The notes beneath the pieces were generated by a model. It saw only the letters and a program-made list of their open reading frames with translations. It was not told the DNA's origin and searched no databases. The position numbers and the translations under genes were made by a program. This document shows, in pieces, positions 26,975 to 38,994 of a DNA stretch of 64,000 nucleotides (position 1 is its first letter; each line of letters begins with the position of its first letter). The DNA is from Casuarius casuarius (lineage: Eukaryota > Chordata > Aves > Casuariiformes > Casuariidae): positions 188,537 to 252,536 of the forward strand of contig PTFA01000403.1 of assembly GCA_003342895.1 (NCBI GenBank), written 5' to 3'.

Positions 26975-28814
26975 ACAATTTTCAATTTTCCTTTTATGTC
27001 ACCATAACAGAGGAGGGACAGGTTGGTTAAAAAGCCCTCTTGAGTTTTGGATCCAGGGGATTCCTGGGTTTAGAGCTTCTGTCAAAACACTTTATCACTA
27101 GAAGATGAAAGTAGAAATAATACAAGAAGTTCCACCTGAAGTTGACAAAGTAAAGAAAAAAAAAGAGAGAAGAAAACTAAACCATAAGGTGTTTACCTCA
27201 GATAACCATCTTGACTGCAAAAAATAACTCCTACTGTCTCATTTTCTCTCTTAGCGCTTAAGCCTTCTTTCTCAAAACCTCTGTTCTACATCTGCTCTTC
27301 CAGTCCAAAAAGTCTTGAGAGGCAACATCACTTATGCAACAAGACGGGATTTTCACAGTGGCACAATCTGTCAAAATATCTCATGTTATAATTCAAGATA
27401 GCATCTTTGAAACAAAGCAAAGTTCTTCATGTAAATTTTAACAGAAATCATACTTTTTTTTAAAAAAAGCACATTAAGGAGTTTGGAACCCAAATGCTGA
27501 CTGCAAATCTATAACTTTTGTGTTCGAGATCTTTTTGACACTATTCAAAGTCTTCTACAAAGTTGTCACAGTTTGGTTTGCTTGCACTGAAACACAAATG
27601 GAGCTTCATCAATTTTCTGGTGCTGAAGAACAGGCTCATAGTAGTAAGTGAGCTATTAGTCTGCTATTAATAGTGATGGGCATATTCATAAGAGTTTTGT
27701 GTCATATCTGGATCTACTTCTGATTCTATCCAAATCCCTAGGATTCTCACCTCTGAATTCTTTAAGGTTAGAATTTTGTCTGATTTTCAGGGAAGTTCCA
27801 ACCTCAAACTTGACTTTGTGAATTACCACTCTCCTTCTATATTGGGCTTCATCAAAACTTGAAATCCAAACTCCAGAGAAACCAGGAGTAAAGTCTGGGG
27901 CTTGGACCCCCAAACTTTGATATACATTTTTGGGCTTGTGGTTGTACACAAGCAATGTGATATATTAAAGTTTGAAATAAAAAAGCTGATCTGTTAGAGC
28001 AGAACAGACTCATAAATGTAAGCAGACAAAGGCAAAGGCAAAGATGACCTGTTAAATTAGAGTGTATTATTTTCCTTTGTTTCACTCAGTCTTCTCTGCA
28101 GAGCTCTAGAATTGTGTGTTTGTTTATATAATGGTATTGATTTAAAGGTCATTTGAGAGAGGTAAAAATAAGACAGGTGGTTCTGGCAATCCTCACATTT
28201 TTTTCACAGCGAGATGAAATTAGGAAAGGCAATAAAATAAATCAAAACACAGAATAACCTGCACATAGATTAGGTAGCCTGTTAGTCTGAAATATTTTTT
28301 TCCATTGTCCTGTATCTTTTTGGAGGATTGTTTGTTTCAGTTACATATGGGTTTATTTTTCTTTAAAAAAGATTTGATGCACATTTTAGTCATATGAATT
28401 TCTGTTTAAATATTTTGTGAACACTATAATTCAGTACAACTGTAAATTAGTTCCAGTTGATCAAGAAAAAAAGACCAAAATTAACTCAGCAATTTAAGGC
28501 AGTCACTTGAGCTTAATTTGATCACTGTTTAGCATTTAATCTGATCAATACTTCTTCAGCCAAATCATTGGCATTAACGACAACAAGAGTTTCATCCTTC
28601 ATTTGATGAATTTTGATGCTTGTAAGCACACATAGGGCCTGTTTGTTCACTACTGGATCGCAGTAAGATTGTAGTTTCATTAATAAATGGACAATGTTAA
28701 AAGGAGAAAGAAAAAACAGAACTTAAAGCCCACAGTAATGACTAATGAATCCTGCAATATTCAAGCAATCTCGCTGACACTATCAATCCTGTAGTGTGCT
28801 TTGCAAGCTGTGCT

Positions 28815-28828
28815 CTGCCCTCTGCTGA
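28815..28828 (-). promoter_or_regulatory. CTCF-like motif 2 (best match)
   Basis: The minus strand reads TCAGCAGAGGGCAG, matching 13 of 14 positions of the CTCF core CCASYAGRKGGCRS (only the first base differs). Of the three candidates in this 4-kb interval it is the closest to consensus. It points the same way as the site at 26567. Confidence 0.45.
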
Positions 28829-30435
28829 TTATATAGACTAGTTACTTCATTCTAGAAAGAGAACGTATTTTATCTAAATAGTTCTTCGGCATCATAGCAA
28901 TCACTTCTGCTAAATTTAAGTTAATCTAAAAGGATTCAAGTTACTCAATCAACTGAATAACTTGAGAAATCTCTTAACATTAGATATTAACTGACTATTA
29001 ATATTAATAGAATATTAATAACTACTTATTATTTCTTCCTTAATAGTACTCAGTACCATTGTGCTCTAGGCAGCATATATTCACCCTCCCAGGTTTAACA
29101 GTTTACACAGAAGGAATGCAGTTGTAAATTTTCACTGTCAGTAACAATTAGGCTGACAATTTCACGTTCTTTAATGTACCTTACATTGCAATGTCCCTGA
29201 ACGAAGGAGGTATTTGAACTTCATTGTTTCACACACAGAAATAGAGACGTGGAGGCATAAGAGGAATTGGTGTTGTCACACGTGTGTCTGCTAAGAGGAA
29301 GACCATAGGCCACTCCACTAGCCACTGGCCAGCTTTTCCTTCGGTCTAGTACGGGTTGTTTAAATTACTCTGTAGAACTGGCTTCTTAAAACAACAAGGG
29401 CTCCTTGGCAAGTAAGGAAGAAGGATAAAATCAGCTATCACATCTATATTGTTTATAAACAATTATAAAAGAAGCACTAACACTAGCCTTTCACTTCTTC
29501 ACTTCTTCAAAACAGTGCAGCTGTAAAATGCCAGTGGTATTTTTCAAAAAAGTGTGGAGCTCCTGTACCTGGTTTATCGGTACTACAGTGGTTTATTTGC
29601 ATGAAGCTTAAAATCAAGATAGGCTTGGAACAAACTGGTCGCTTATCCAGACACCTTTGGCCCAGGAATAGCTCAAGAACAAGATTCTCTTGCCATGCTT
29701 CAAGTGAAATCATATCTTGGCCAGGTCAGGAATAGCTTTCCATACTATTTTAGAGCTAGTATTTCTCCAAAAACAGGAAATGCAAAGATATAAGAATGCT
29801 GAAAGATAAGAAAAAGTGAACTTTTCTGAGTCTCCACAAATCCTGTGATTTGATGATTCTTACTGAAGTAGTTTGAATGCTAGAGGTATGTTAGAGGTCC
29901 CCAGAATTAAAATCAGATTAAATATTTGGGGATGGGATGTCTGCACTATGGATCAGTCTCTAGCATCTTTATGCCAGACCTATAGGTCAACATACTTATG
30001 GAAAGCCTAGGTATCTTTGTTCCTTTGTTTGAACAAAACTTGCAGGAATAGGCAGCATCATGTAAAAGGATATCGTTCAATTAACTAGATATGTTAAAAG
30101 AAAATGCACAGCTTTAGTTTTGTTTTTAATGACATCAATATATCTTGAATTTCAGCGATGTGAACATTGTTACAACATAGCTTGCTTTTTTTAACGCTTT
30201 AATAATGAACCAACTTGTGGTATCATCATAGCTTTGCTAGGTTGTTATGCATAGAAGGGCACAGAGCACTTCTGAAGATCAGATTTGTTATGAATGGAAA
30301 ATTTCCATATGAAAATTTATCTCCACATATTTTTTTAAAGCTGTTAAGTCCAGAGAGGCACTTCTCCTTTGACATGAGACATAGCAGAGGGCAAGGAAGT
30401 GAAAGAAATGCTGCACTGTAGAGAGGGAGGTTTGC

Positions 30436-30449
30436 CCACAGGAGGGCAG
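30436..30449 (+). promoter_or_regulatory. CTCF-like motif 3, inverted relative to motifs 1 and 2
   Basis: The plus strand reads CCACAGGAGGGCAG, identical to motif 1 but on the opposite strand. It is part of the exact 18-mer shared with 26563-26580. With two minus-strand motifs to its left, the three sites diverge. Divergent CTCF pairs are typical of domain boundaries in vertebrates, but that is inference. Confidence 0.4.
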
Positions 30450-32366
30450 CAAGGCTGCACATTTAGCTGGAGAACCGGCAGCCCCCTCTTGAGGGGAAAA
30501 AGGGCTCGTTTCCACTCCCCAAAAGATTAGAGTTCCCATTCACAGAGGTTATAGGACTAGTCGCTCAGCTGTCATGAATCTGGTTTCACTGACTTCAGTA
30601 CAGGCTTGCTAAAGTGTGCTGGGTGAAAGTTTGTCAATAATATTTGGAAAATCTGGGCCACTCCAATTAAAAAATTCTTTTGGGTGTATATAACTTTTGC
30701 GCACAGACACCTAGTGCAGTGTACAGGTATTATAGTGATGGGCTAGTGATGCAGTGAAAGGACGTGGGTATCTACATGAGCTCTTTGGGTCTATTTGCAT
30801 TCATAAATCAGGCATGCTCAAATATGGGGTATGCTCACACATAAAGCTGATAAATTTCTGCTAAGTTTGCAGTCTGCTGTCCAGATAGTTTTAAAGGACA
30901 CCTTCAGAGGGAAACTGTTTCCATGTGTCTCCAATATTGTTACAATTAAAAAGAATAATAAATTTGAAAACATGCTAAATCTTATGTTTCGGATATTAAA
31001 CTAAACTTAAATTGGTAGAAATCATGATGAGATATATATGGAGATCACATGTACTGACCTACTTTGACAATCTTATCTTCCTCCAAAATACCTAATATTG
31101 ATGAGTGTCAGGATTAAGATTTTTGATCAGATAGATGTGAGATCTGATCCACTAGCCAACTTCAGCATTCCTAGTCTCATACACATATTATAAACTGATT
31201 TTCAATGTTGCTGTAGGATAGAGAGACAGTCCATACCAATAAATCTGAGACAACCTGTAGTTTCTGAACAATATTTTTCCTGTGTCAAGTAAAGGAAGAA
31301 CTTCTCTAGAGTATGAATCATATTCCAAGGTGTTGAGATTGTTTCCTCCCAGATGGGTGTGACCAAATGAAGAGCGGCTGTGGAGCTTTTCTTTTGTCTA
31401 TTAGCATTCACTTCCTCCCCTTTGAACTGCCAGGTCACCTTTGCTAGAGCTTTAGTGATTCCCCGCAGTAAAAGCTTTGGCACAGGCACATATTTAAAAA
31501 ACGACCCACAGTTCCTCCCTCCCTGCCCCACCCTTTTTTTAATTGGGCATACACTGCACATTTCACATTATTGCTACATTTAATACGTTTACCAGGAAAA
31601 ATCCTGAGCTTTTCCAGCAAGTGTATTTCACATGCTTTTGTTTATCAAATAGTGTTCCTGGCTACTCCCACCTCTCTCAGCCACTGATGCTGGAAATTAC
31701 TTACAGATCCTGACTGTGGCTCCTCGGCTGAGCTTCTCGGTAGCATTAAGACATTGAACTCCTTTTTAGATTCTTTTTGCTTGCACGACTTTCCCAAATA
31801 GGAATTAGATACCTACATGCCTTTGAGGATCTGGCTGTTAAGGCATATCTATACTGAACTTAGGAGCTGTGCACAGATCACCAAACTGGTAATGATCAAG
31901 CTAATTTTGAAACAGGAAACAATCTAGCTGGGTTCATTAGACTTATTACTTTCTCAAATGAATGCAATTAAATAGCTTGCAAGACAGCCTGATACATCTG
32001 GTTGTCTTTGTACTGTGTCCTGTGAAAGTATCAGTGAAGGTAGACGCTATCCCAGAGACCTCCTTTCTACTGTCCATTACATGAAGTACATGGGCCCTTG
32101 ATTCAGAAGTTGAAGTTCCTGGTTTTAACTTTAGTGATTTCCATTTCAATTTGCATTTATGATGAAGACTTCAATCATTACAGTGCTGTTATCCTTATTT
32201 CATTATAAAATGGCCTTTCTAGGTAATTAGAAATCAACTAATAGAATCATCAGTCAGGCGAGACATAGCTGAAAGGGAGTGGATCATCTTCCTCATCCCA
32301 GTCCCCTGCCCTTCTCCTGGCTTTGTGCTCCTTACCTTTGTCAGACATCTTCCTCCAGCAGGTAAT

Positions 32367-32695
32367 GGGGGGTTACAGGAAAGACGGATTTAGTATCTTC
32401 TCAGAAGTGCACACTGAAAGGACAAGAGGCAATGGTCACCTGTTGCAATAGGGATATTCTGAATGGACATAAGGGAAAAAAAAAAAAAAGAATCACCAAG
32501 AAGATAGTCAGACATTGGAAGAAGTGCCCAGAGAGGCTGTGATAGCTCTGTTCTTGGGCTACCCAAAACTAGAATGGACAAGGTCCTAAGCAACCAGATC
32601 TAACTTTGAAGCTACCTAGCTTTAAGAAGAGGGTTGGATCAGATGACCTCCAGAGGTCCCTTCTGACCTAAATTTTTCAGTGATTTCTATGATCT
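32367..32695 (+). mobile_element. CR1 LINE 3' tail, plus strand
   Basis: The segment follows the avian CR1 3' untranslated order: 'cactgaaaggacaagaggcaatgg', then 'gacataaggg' with an expanded A run (32476-32489). It continues with 'gtcagacattgga', 'gcccagagaggctgtg', 'aaccagatctaactttgaag', 'ttggatcagatgacctccag', 'aggtcccttctgacct', and a terminal repeat-like 'tttctatgatctt'. Only about 330 bases remain, all of them 3' untranslated, with no reverse-transcriptase sequence. This is a severely 5'-truncated insertion independent of the copy at 4.3-6.0 kb. The left boundary is approximate. Confidence 0.9.
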
Positions 32696-35600
32696 TAACC
32701 AACTTAACTCACTAACCTAGCAGGAAACTAACACAAAATCTCCACCTCTCCTCTTAAAGAATAAACTATTTTTAAAGCATTAAATTAGTTCCAGGAAAGA
32801 TCTGCTGAGCACTGGAGGCAGCGTAAGTGAAGGGACAGGAGAAGGGATGGGAAATGGAAAGGAACAAAATCAAGAAGGGCAGGAGCACAACAAGCAGGAC
32901 AGCGTAGCAGGTTGTAGGCCCGATATTATATGAGAGATATGGGAGAACAAATGATATCTGGTTTGGTCTAAATTTACAGAGTAATGGAAAGACAATACCT
33001 GACCTCACATAATGCCTCATGGTTCACTGAACCTGTACAAACACTTTGAATAAACTTGAATCATCAGAGAGAGTTCATAATGAATCAAAGTTTTGTATCT
33101 TGTTACTGAGGATTTTTTTTTAATTCAAAATAAAGAATTTTTAAGAGGGAGGTATTGTACTGTTGAACCCCAGGCTGAACATACCCTTTTTCCTGACTGC
33201 TGCTTTATTGACTGCACAGCCATGTAGGACAGCTTATCGCGAACAAGAAAACGGCAAAAACCTTGGTTAGAGAACTTACAGCACATCATAACAGATGTCT
33301 TTGAGGTCAATGTTCCTGTTTAATTCAGGAATGGATAAAGATGTTGCTCCTGTACTCTAAAACTTATGTTTTACCATATTTCTGCAACAGCATTGTGCAC
33401 ACTATTTGATCATTGAATGGACAAGCCCCCTGATTCTCAGATCTCCAAACAAGATTTGTTTATGCTTATGTTGTATGAATAGCTCATCGTTAAAATTGAT
33501 CTTTTTTCATTATTATTTTTGGTGCTCTTTTGAGTAGACAACATGAGCAAGAATGGAAACAGGAGGAAGCATATAAAAAAGACATTTCACAGATGGTGCT
33601 GGGGGAAAGCTGCCTTTATAATGAACTGTGATTAGGAACCTTGTGTGAAATAGTATTTGGGAGAGACAGCCATGGAAAATAATTTCCATATAGTCTTCAG
33701 TTTTGTCATCCTTGTTCTGTTAATTTTTTTACTAAAGCTTGCTTTTCTGTATTGTTGCCAAATTCTCATTCCTTTAAGAAATGAAAAACAATGTCTTACG
33801 AGCCAATTCACATCTGAGTTAATGCAAGTTTAAGAAACTGCATATAGAGCTATATAAACCCGTTTGTGTTTCATATAAATGGACAGCACTTCTGAAATAA
33901 ATGGTAGGTGTGTCCTTGAAAATCATTTCCAATTAACAGTGGAAGAGATTCAGTGCAAGGAAATGCCAAAAAATCTGTTCTGCTAGGCCTGCGCTTCGTC
34001 AACTTTTGTCTCAGCAGTGAGACAAAAGGAACTGCAAATGAAGTGTTACTCATTTCCCTACACATTGACCCACAAGGGGCGGTAGGTTGTGATGAGGTGC
34101 TAATTGACTGTTAGTCACCTGCTTGAGGTGTATAGCACTAGAAAGGGGAAGCTGTACTATACAGAAAGGATTTCTGTGTGCATGTGTATTTTGGGCATTT
34201 CAAGATGCCTATCTTATTATTGTATGGGGTATGTGGGAGCATCAGCATTTATAATCTCAGGGAAAAATACTCTCAATCACATCTGCTAGGCATTTGTCCT
34301 ATGAATGAGAAAAGACAAAGCTTTTCTTAGCAATAGCATGAAATTGTTTCTCCGGATTCTCTCTAGCTTTAAAAATAGCTTTGTGCTACAAACACCATCA
34401 CATCGGACTTGGCATCAGAAAATTCTTTAAGAAAGAAAGGAAGATTTCATCAAAAAAGGGTCACTTTTATCCCAAAGCACAATTTTCTTTGGATTTTTTC
34501 CACTTTTAGTTAGACAAAGGATATTATTTTTCTGAGATAGATAGACAGCAACCGATTCAGAACTGGAGTGCCTGAACAGAAGAGAAGGATATTTTGAAAA
34601 TGAAAATCTCCTTGATATTGAATATTCACCAAATGAACATTATATGATACCTTTAAATATACTCATATAGCTCAGGCCAGATTATACAAAAAATTTGTCC
34701 TTCAGAACAGTGCACAGAGATTTCAAAAGATTCAGTTCTCAGCTATTTAAATGATTCTTCAAAAATACACACCGAGGAGATTTGTTCTTTTCTGAACAGT
34801 CTGACAGAGACAAGAATCTCTTCACTGTTGCCCAAATTCCAGGTGACTCTCTTAAAAATACCTTTTTCTTCTCTGCCACCACCTCTTCCTTCTTCAACAG
34901 CATATCTTCCTTTTGCTTTACTCTCTGAAAATGTGGTTAGTTAAACAGAGCTGAGCTGGCCTAAAACTGAAATTGGTCTCTTCCTTCCCCACTCATAGAT
35001 GTCTCTTGAGCCCCCTCCCTGGAGTTGGGTTGATATTAATGGCATCAGAGCCCACACCAAGAAAGGGGGGTAATCACCCAGTCAAGAACTGGTGAAAAAG
35101 AGGAAGTGTAAGGTGAGGAAGTTGCAGATTTTTCATTGGCAGCAAGCTTTTACATCTGCTCAACTGTCACATTAAACTATAGCCTCACCGTGTTTCCTCT
35201 GCTCTATCACTTCCATTTAATTCCTGCCCCTCTTCAAAACTGTTACCTTTGTCTTCTGGATTCACACCAATTGCTACGGACTCAGTTCAAATGGTATTCA
35301 AGTTTTTGTTTAGCAGTTAGCTATCTAAATAGGTATTGTGTAAAGACTTTTTTTACAACTAACAGCTAATACATTTATAAATCCAGAAATCTTATAGGGT
35401 CACTATGAGATACGATGAATAAGGTTCTATATGTTGTTTTTGTCTGGGATCAGTATATCTATATGTAATCCACATTTTCACCACAAAATTTATTTTTGCT
35501 AATATTGCTAAATGTTATGCTTTTATATCAGCGAAGCCTTTTTTATCATTGCTTTGTAGCAAGATTTTTTCAAGAGTTAGATATTACCTATGAGAAAACA

Positions 35601-36421
35601 TTCTGAGCTACTGGGCTAGACCTTCAATTGATAGTGTAATGTAGAGTCCACTCGCACCAGTGGAGCAACACTAATTTTCAAAGACAGTATCAGGCTCGCA
35701 AAGATTCATTCATTCCTATCACTTTCAGTTTTTTAGTGGAGGTGCATTGATAAATAGTCATCATTTAGCCAAGTCTTGCGAACTAATGCTAATTACATTT
35801 ATGATTAAGGATCATGAACCGTTCTTTTATTTTAATTAGAACCTTAATTGAAAATTGTACTGGTCATTTTATTGCTTTTATTATTTACTCTAAGCCACTC
35901 TCTTGGATATGCAGGACAGCTGTTTCATTTATTAACTCCTCCATACTACATTTTATTATGTTTTTTATAGTATTTGATTATCAACTTTGCTCACCCATTG
36001 TTAACTTAATCAAAGTGAGTGAGATCCACAGAAAGACTTCAGGGTTGTGGTGCTCACTGTTATCACATCTAACTTTTTTTGGTTTCAAGAAAAATGGCTA
36101 TGAGTTAATACTTAGTCGATCTTTAAAAGGCATGGAAAGAGTAAACATGCCTTGGATGGGAACTCCCAAGCCAACGAGCCTTTCAGTTCTCCAAGACTTG
36201 GACATCTGACTTGGGCAAACAGGCAGGCATACCTCCTGTTGAATTCACAGTCCTGAACCCTAGAGTTAGGTGTGTCTCTTCCCTTCCCTCAAAACACAGC
36301 CAAGAGCTCCTTTCTTTTAAATACATGTTGGCAGTTGTCATACTTTTTTGTACTATGTTCTACTGTGTACAGAACTGACACAAGCTCAATTCAATTTTCA
36401 ACATCATTCCACTTCACTAGG
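32696..36421. other. Non-coding stretch, one perfect hairpin
   Basis: No recognisable gene. It contains the hairpin at 34003-34028, a weak CTCF-like match at 34070-34083, and an AT-rich patch at about 35781-35890 with several homeodomain-type TAAT/ATTA cores. Around 35625-35690, text resembling an old sauropsid repeat ('caccagtggagcaacact') is visible but too diverged to bound. Confidence 0.5.
34003..34028. repeat. Perfect hairpin, 11-bp stem
   Basis: CTTTTGTCTCA, a GCAG loop, then TGAGACAAAAG. The arms match perfectly and the loop is four bases. There is no target-site duplication or nearby gene to explain it. The stem is too short and the loop too tight for a microRNA precursor. Confidence 0.9.
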
Positions 36422-36622
36422 CCCCAGTCTACCTACCGTCTGATGGCTCGCCTTGGAGATCATATAAATTCTTCAGGTTTTGATGGCCTCATTACCTTCA
36501 AAAGTCTCCCTGAGAATTGGGTTCAAGTATGGATCATGACTGGCACATTGGGAAAAATCTCAGCTGACCAATTAGAAAAGCTGAAAACTGCTATGTATCA
36601 CCAATGTGACATTCAAAAATGA
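36422..36622 (+). other. Candidate terminal exon (speculative), plus strand
   Basis: A pyrimidine-leaning run ending in CACTAG before about 36422 could serve as a 3' splice site. The frame that follows stays open to TGA at 36622. The peptide is mixed and hydrophilic (DHINSSGFDGLITFKSL near its start, SADQLEKLKTAMYHQCDIQK at its end) and is unlike the low-complexity chance frames nearby. No family is recognised. It lies tail-to-tail with the minus-strand candidate at 36734-36880, and at most one of the two is likely to be real. Confidence 0.13.
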
Positions 36623-36733
36623 AACTGTAAACTTGGGATTTGGCCCAATGCCTACTTAGAAAACAGATGTCTTTGAATTACCACAAAGGCTACAATCTCT
36701 TATGCAGAACTGCCCTTATAACATCTTGCACTG

Positions 36734-36880
36734 CTACTCCTCATCTTCTTCAATTTCAACAATTTTTGATTGTTTGATGTCAGTCTTCCTTTGAGGAGGG
36801 CCAGAAATTCGGAGATATATCACACTTTCTTTAAATTGGGACCTCTTCTTGAGATATGAGTTTGGGTTTTTTATTGAAAA
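36734..36880 (-). other. Candidate terminal coding exon (speculative), minus strand
   Basis: On the minus strand the run CTGCTGTTTCTATTCTTCAG is a near-ideal polypyrimidine tract and 3' splice site. Immediately after it, in phase 0, a 48-codon frame runs to TAG (36736-36734). It begins FSIKNPNSYLKKRSQF and ends KQSKIVEIEEDEE, a basic then acidic tail like the C-terminus of a soluble protein. I do not recognise the protein. No polyadenylation signal is visible in the next few hundred bases downstream, and no upstream partner exon is identified. Confidence 0.25.
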
Positions 36881-38631
36881 CTGAAGAATAGAAACAGCAG
36901 AACTAAGGTAATTAATCCCAACCTTTGCCAACCTTTACTAACTGCATATACTGTTAATTTTCAGTCACAGGCAAATTGACTGCAGCAGTTTCCATGAGAA
37001 ATGTTTTAAAGTTATAAATTACTGGACTCTTGAAAAGTACAGTCCACAATGCTCTAGGTATTGTACATGGACAATGATCATCTTTTCTTTATGATTACAA
37101 TATAAATGGCTATTTTCAGCTCACTTTAATTCCTAGTTCAACAATGGCTTACAGTTAATTACCCTTAAGATGCTTCAGTCAGAGTGGCTACCAGAAAAGG
37201 AGATTTTTTGTTGAGAGGTAAGAATTATCTAATAATTTCATTTCAGCACATAAGTCTGGAGAGATACATATTTTTTTCATACTCTTTTCAATTATATTGA
37301 ATAGGTAAAAATTATAACCAGCTGGGAATTACTCCTGCTTCCATCTGGAAAGCATAGGATGTGATTTAATTTAAGAAATTTACTGATATTACTTTTATTC
37401 TTTCCTTCCTGCCTGCCACTTTAGCTGTGCTGACTATTATAATACACTATTTTATTGAGCCTGGATTTGAAATAAAAGTCAGTCATAGCTTACCAGTTCC
37501 CTACAATAAAAATTAAGATCTGAGATAATGTTTAGGAACCTATTAAAAGTGTGCCTTTTATATGGCACAAAATGATCAGCCATGTTATTAGCTTTCAGGT
37601 TTTCCATTAATAGCTTCATGTAAGCACAGTGACAAGTAACGCAGTGTTCTCTGGTTTTGAGATGAAGTGTGTGCTGAATAAAGCCATTTAGGTGCCTTTT
37701 ATTTGACCAGTGAAAGAAATAGTCCCTGAAAAGGTATCCTAAGGATATTTCTATATAATACAAATGGTGGGTTTGAACACTGGCCGCTGCTGAACTGCAA
37801 GGAAAACTTTACTGGGACCCTGTTTCAGAGATGACAGAGGATCAACCCTTGTTTTCATAGAGCCAATACAATCCATGACATTAAAAATGTTAGTGACTGC
37901 CAGACCCTTTTCTGCAAGAAGGCTTTCATAATTGCTAGTATAAATATTTAAGTGAGCATCACAATCCTGAAGCCTTTTTTTGGAGCTCACTAACTTTGAT
38001 TAGGTTAACAATGGATGAGTAAATAATAGTATAAGTATTTAAGATGGGAACACCACCCTGGTATTGATACAGATTGAAGATGAAACTATTGGACTGAACT
38101 CAGAGCCACTGAATAGCTTGTTAATGAATGCACTGGTGAAGATAAGAACTATACTGAAACAGTGCTCTTGACTACATCCAAAACACTATCCTGGAAACCA
38201 CTGGTGATAATATTTATGTGATATACTGACATGTATCGCTAATATTTAATTTTTGCTTACATGATCGATACTCAAAGGTAGGTAGGTACTGCAACAGTGA
38301 GCTTTGCAACAACTGAATTTTTGCTATGAGGCCACTTCATGGTATCCTCAGCGACGAGCTCAGAGTCTACGATCCTCAGACAACACAGGGGAAAATCATG
38401 GTTCTAAAGAAGTTATCCTCAGAAACTAGTTGAGCAAGAAGCCAGCACTACTTGTAATTGACTGAAATATTCTGTAAAGGGCATTAGCTTGTCTGCTACC
38501 TGTGTCTACACTATACAATACTTGAGTTTGAGACTTTTCTAGCCCACCATGGTGCTCTATGGCCCTAAGACACAATAATAATACTATTTTTGAGTTTGAA
38601 GTGTCTGAAATAATGTGAGGGCTGTGTTGCA
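36881..38631. other. Non-coding stretch, two coding-like minus frames
   Basis: Two minus-strand open frames (37751-37990 and 37479-37763) have mixed peptide composition. A consensus-like donor, GTAAGC, occurs on the minus strand near 37495. No matching acceptor gives a sensible exon, and I recognise neither peptide. Confidence 0.45.
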
Positions 38632-38637
38632 GCAGGA
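38632..38637. repeat. Left target-site duplication of the 38.6-kb LTR
   Basis: GCAGGA directly precedes the LTR and matches 38995-39000 exactly. A 6-bp duplication is the size made by alpharetrovirus-like and other class II (ERVK-type) integrases. Confidence 0.92.
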
Positions 38638-38685
38638 TGTGGCATACGACGACACAGACCACAAGAAGAATGGTGCAAGAAAGCC

Positions 38686-38691
38686 TTTATT
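38686..38691 (-). terminator. LTR polyadenylation signal AATAAA
   Basis: The minus strand reads CAATAAAGGC, followed by a T-rich and GT-rich stretch before the LTR end, as expected of a retroviral R-U5 polyadenylation region. Confidence 0.8.
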
Positions 38692-38708
38692 GAAAACACA
38701 ATGGCTGG

Positions 38709-38715
38709 TTATATA
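38709..38715 (-). promoter_or_regulatory. LTR TATA box
   Basis: The minus strand reads TATATAA within GGCTATATAACC. It lies 18 bases upstream of the LTR polyadenylation signal. It would place transcription start near 38685, with transcription running toward lower coordinates. Confidence 0.75.
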
Positions 38716-38994
38716 GCCATCAGCTCAGCCACTCCTCCAAGTATCTGCTTGGCATTGTGGCATCTTGTGATAGGTGGGTAAGATGTCTTCTGATGCCTAG
38801 CACGGGGGCAGGACAGCCCAGCAGGACAGGCCCACCGCAGCTGCTGGCACGTAGGCAGGAAGGCACACCGTGACTGCTGACACAGGCAGGGAGACACATG
38901 ATCACTGGCAACTTCATAGTTACTAGATCATTACTTTCTGCCTTAAAGATTTTCTGCTGTCCTACACAGCATCACTCAATCTTGGTCCCCAACA

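Larger units (their letters stand above)
26975..32366. other. Non-coding stretch with two further CTCF-like sites
   Basis: There is no gene-like frame. Apart from the CTCF-like motifs at 28815 and 30436, the DNA is AT-rich and unique-looking. The text near 30580-30665 ('cactgacttcagta', 'aaaatctgggcca') again resembles old sauropsid repeat fragments, too decayed to delimit. Confidence 0.5.
38638..38994 (-). mobile_element. Solo LTR of a class II avian endogenous retrovirus, minus strand
   Basis: The 357-base unit begins TGTGGCATACG and ends CCCCAACA on the plus strand, so it has TGT...ACA ends, and is flanked by a perfect 6-bp duplication. On the minus strand it carries a TATA box (TATATAA, 38715-38709), and shortly after it AATAAA (38691-38686), then about 48 bases to the end. 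The polyadenylation signal lies so close behind the TATA box that the R region must be very short. This matches the known layout of avian alpharetrovirus-type LTRs. No viral coding sequence is next to it, so it is a solo LTR left by recombination between the two LTRs of a former provirus. Intact ends, duplication and promoter suggest a fairly recent insertion. Confidence 0.93.

Noticed and set aside
34070..34083. Fourth CTCF-like match, CCACAAGGGGCGGT
   Set aside because: Only 10 of 14 core positions fit, with mismatches in the central GGC. Too weak to list as a site.
37751..37990. Minus-strand frame with mixed, protein-like composition
   Set aside because: It begins at a GTG codon, and I found no acceptor or donor that would make a coherent exon. 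It may be part of an old repeat.
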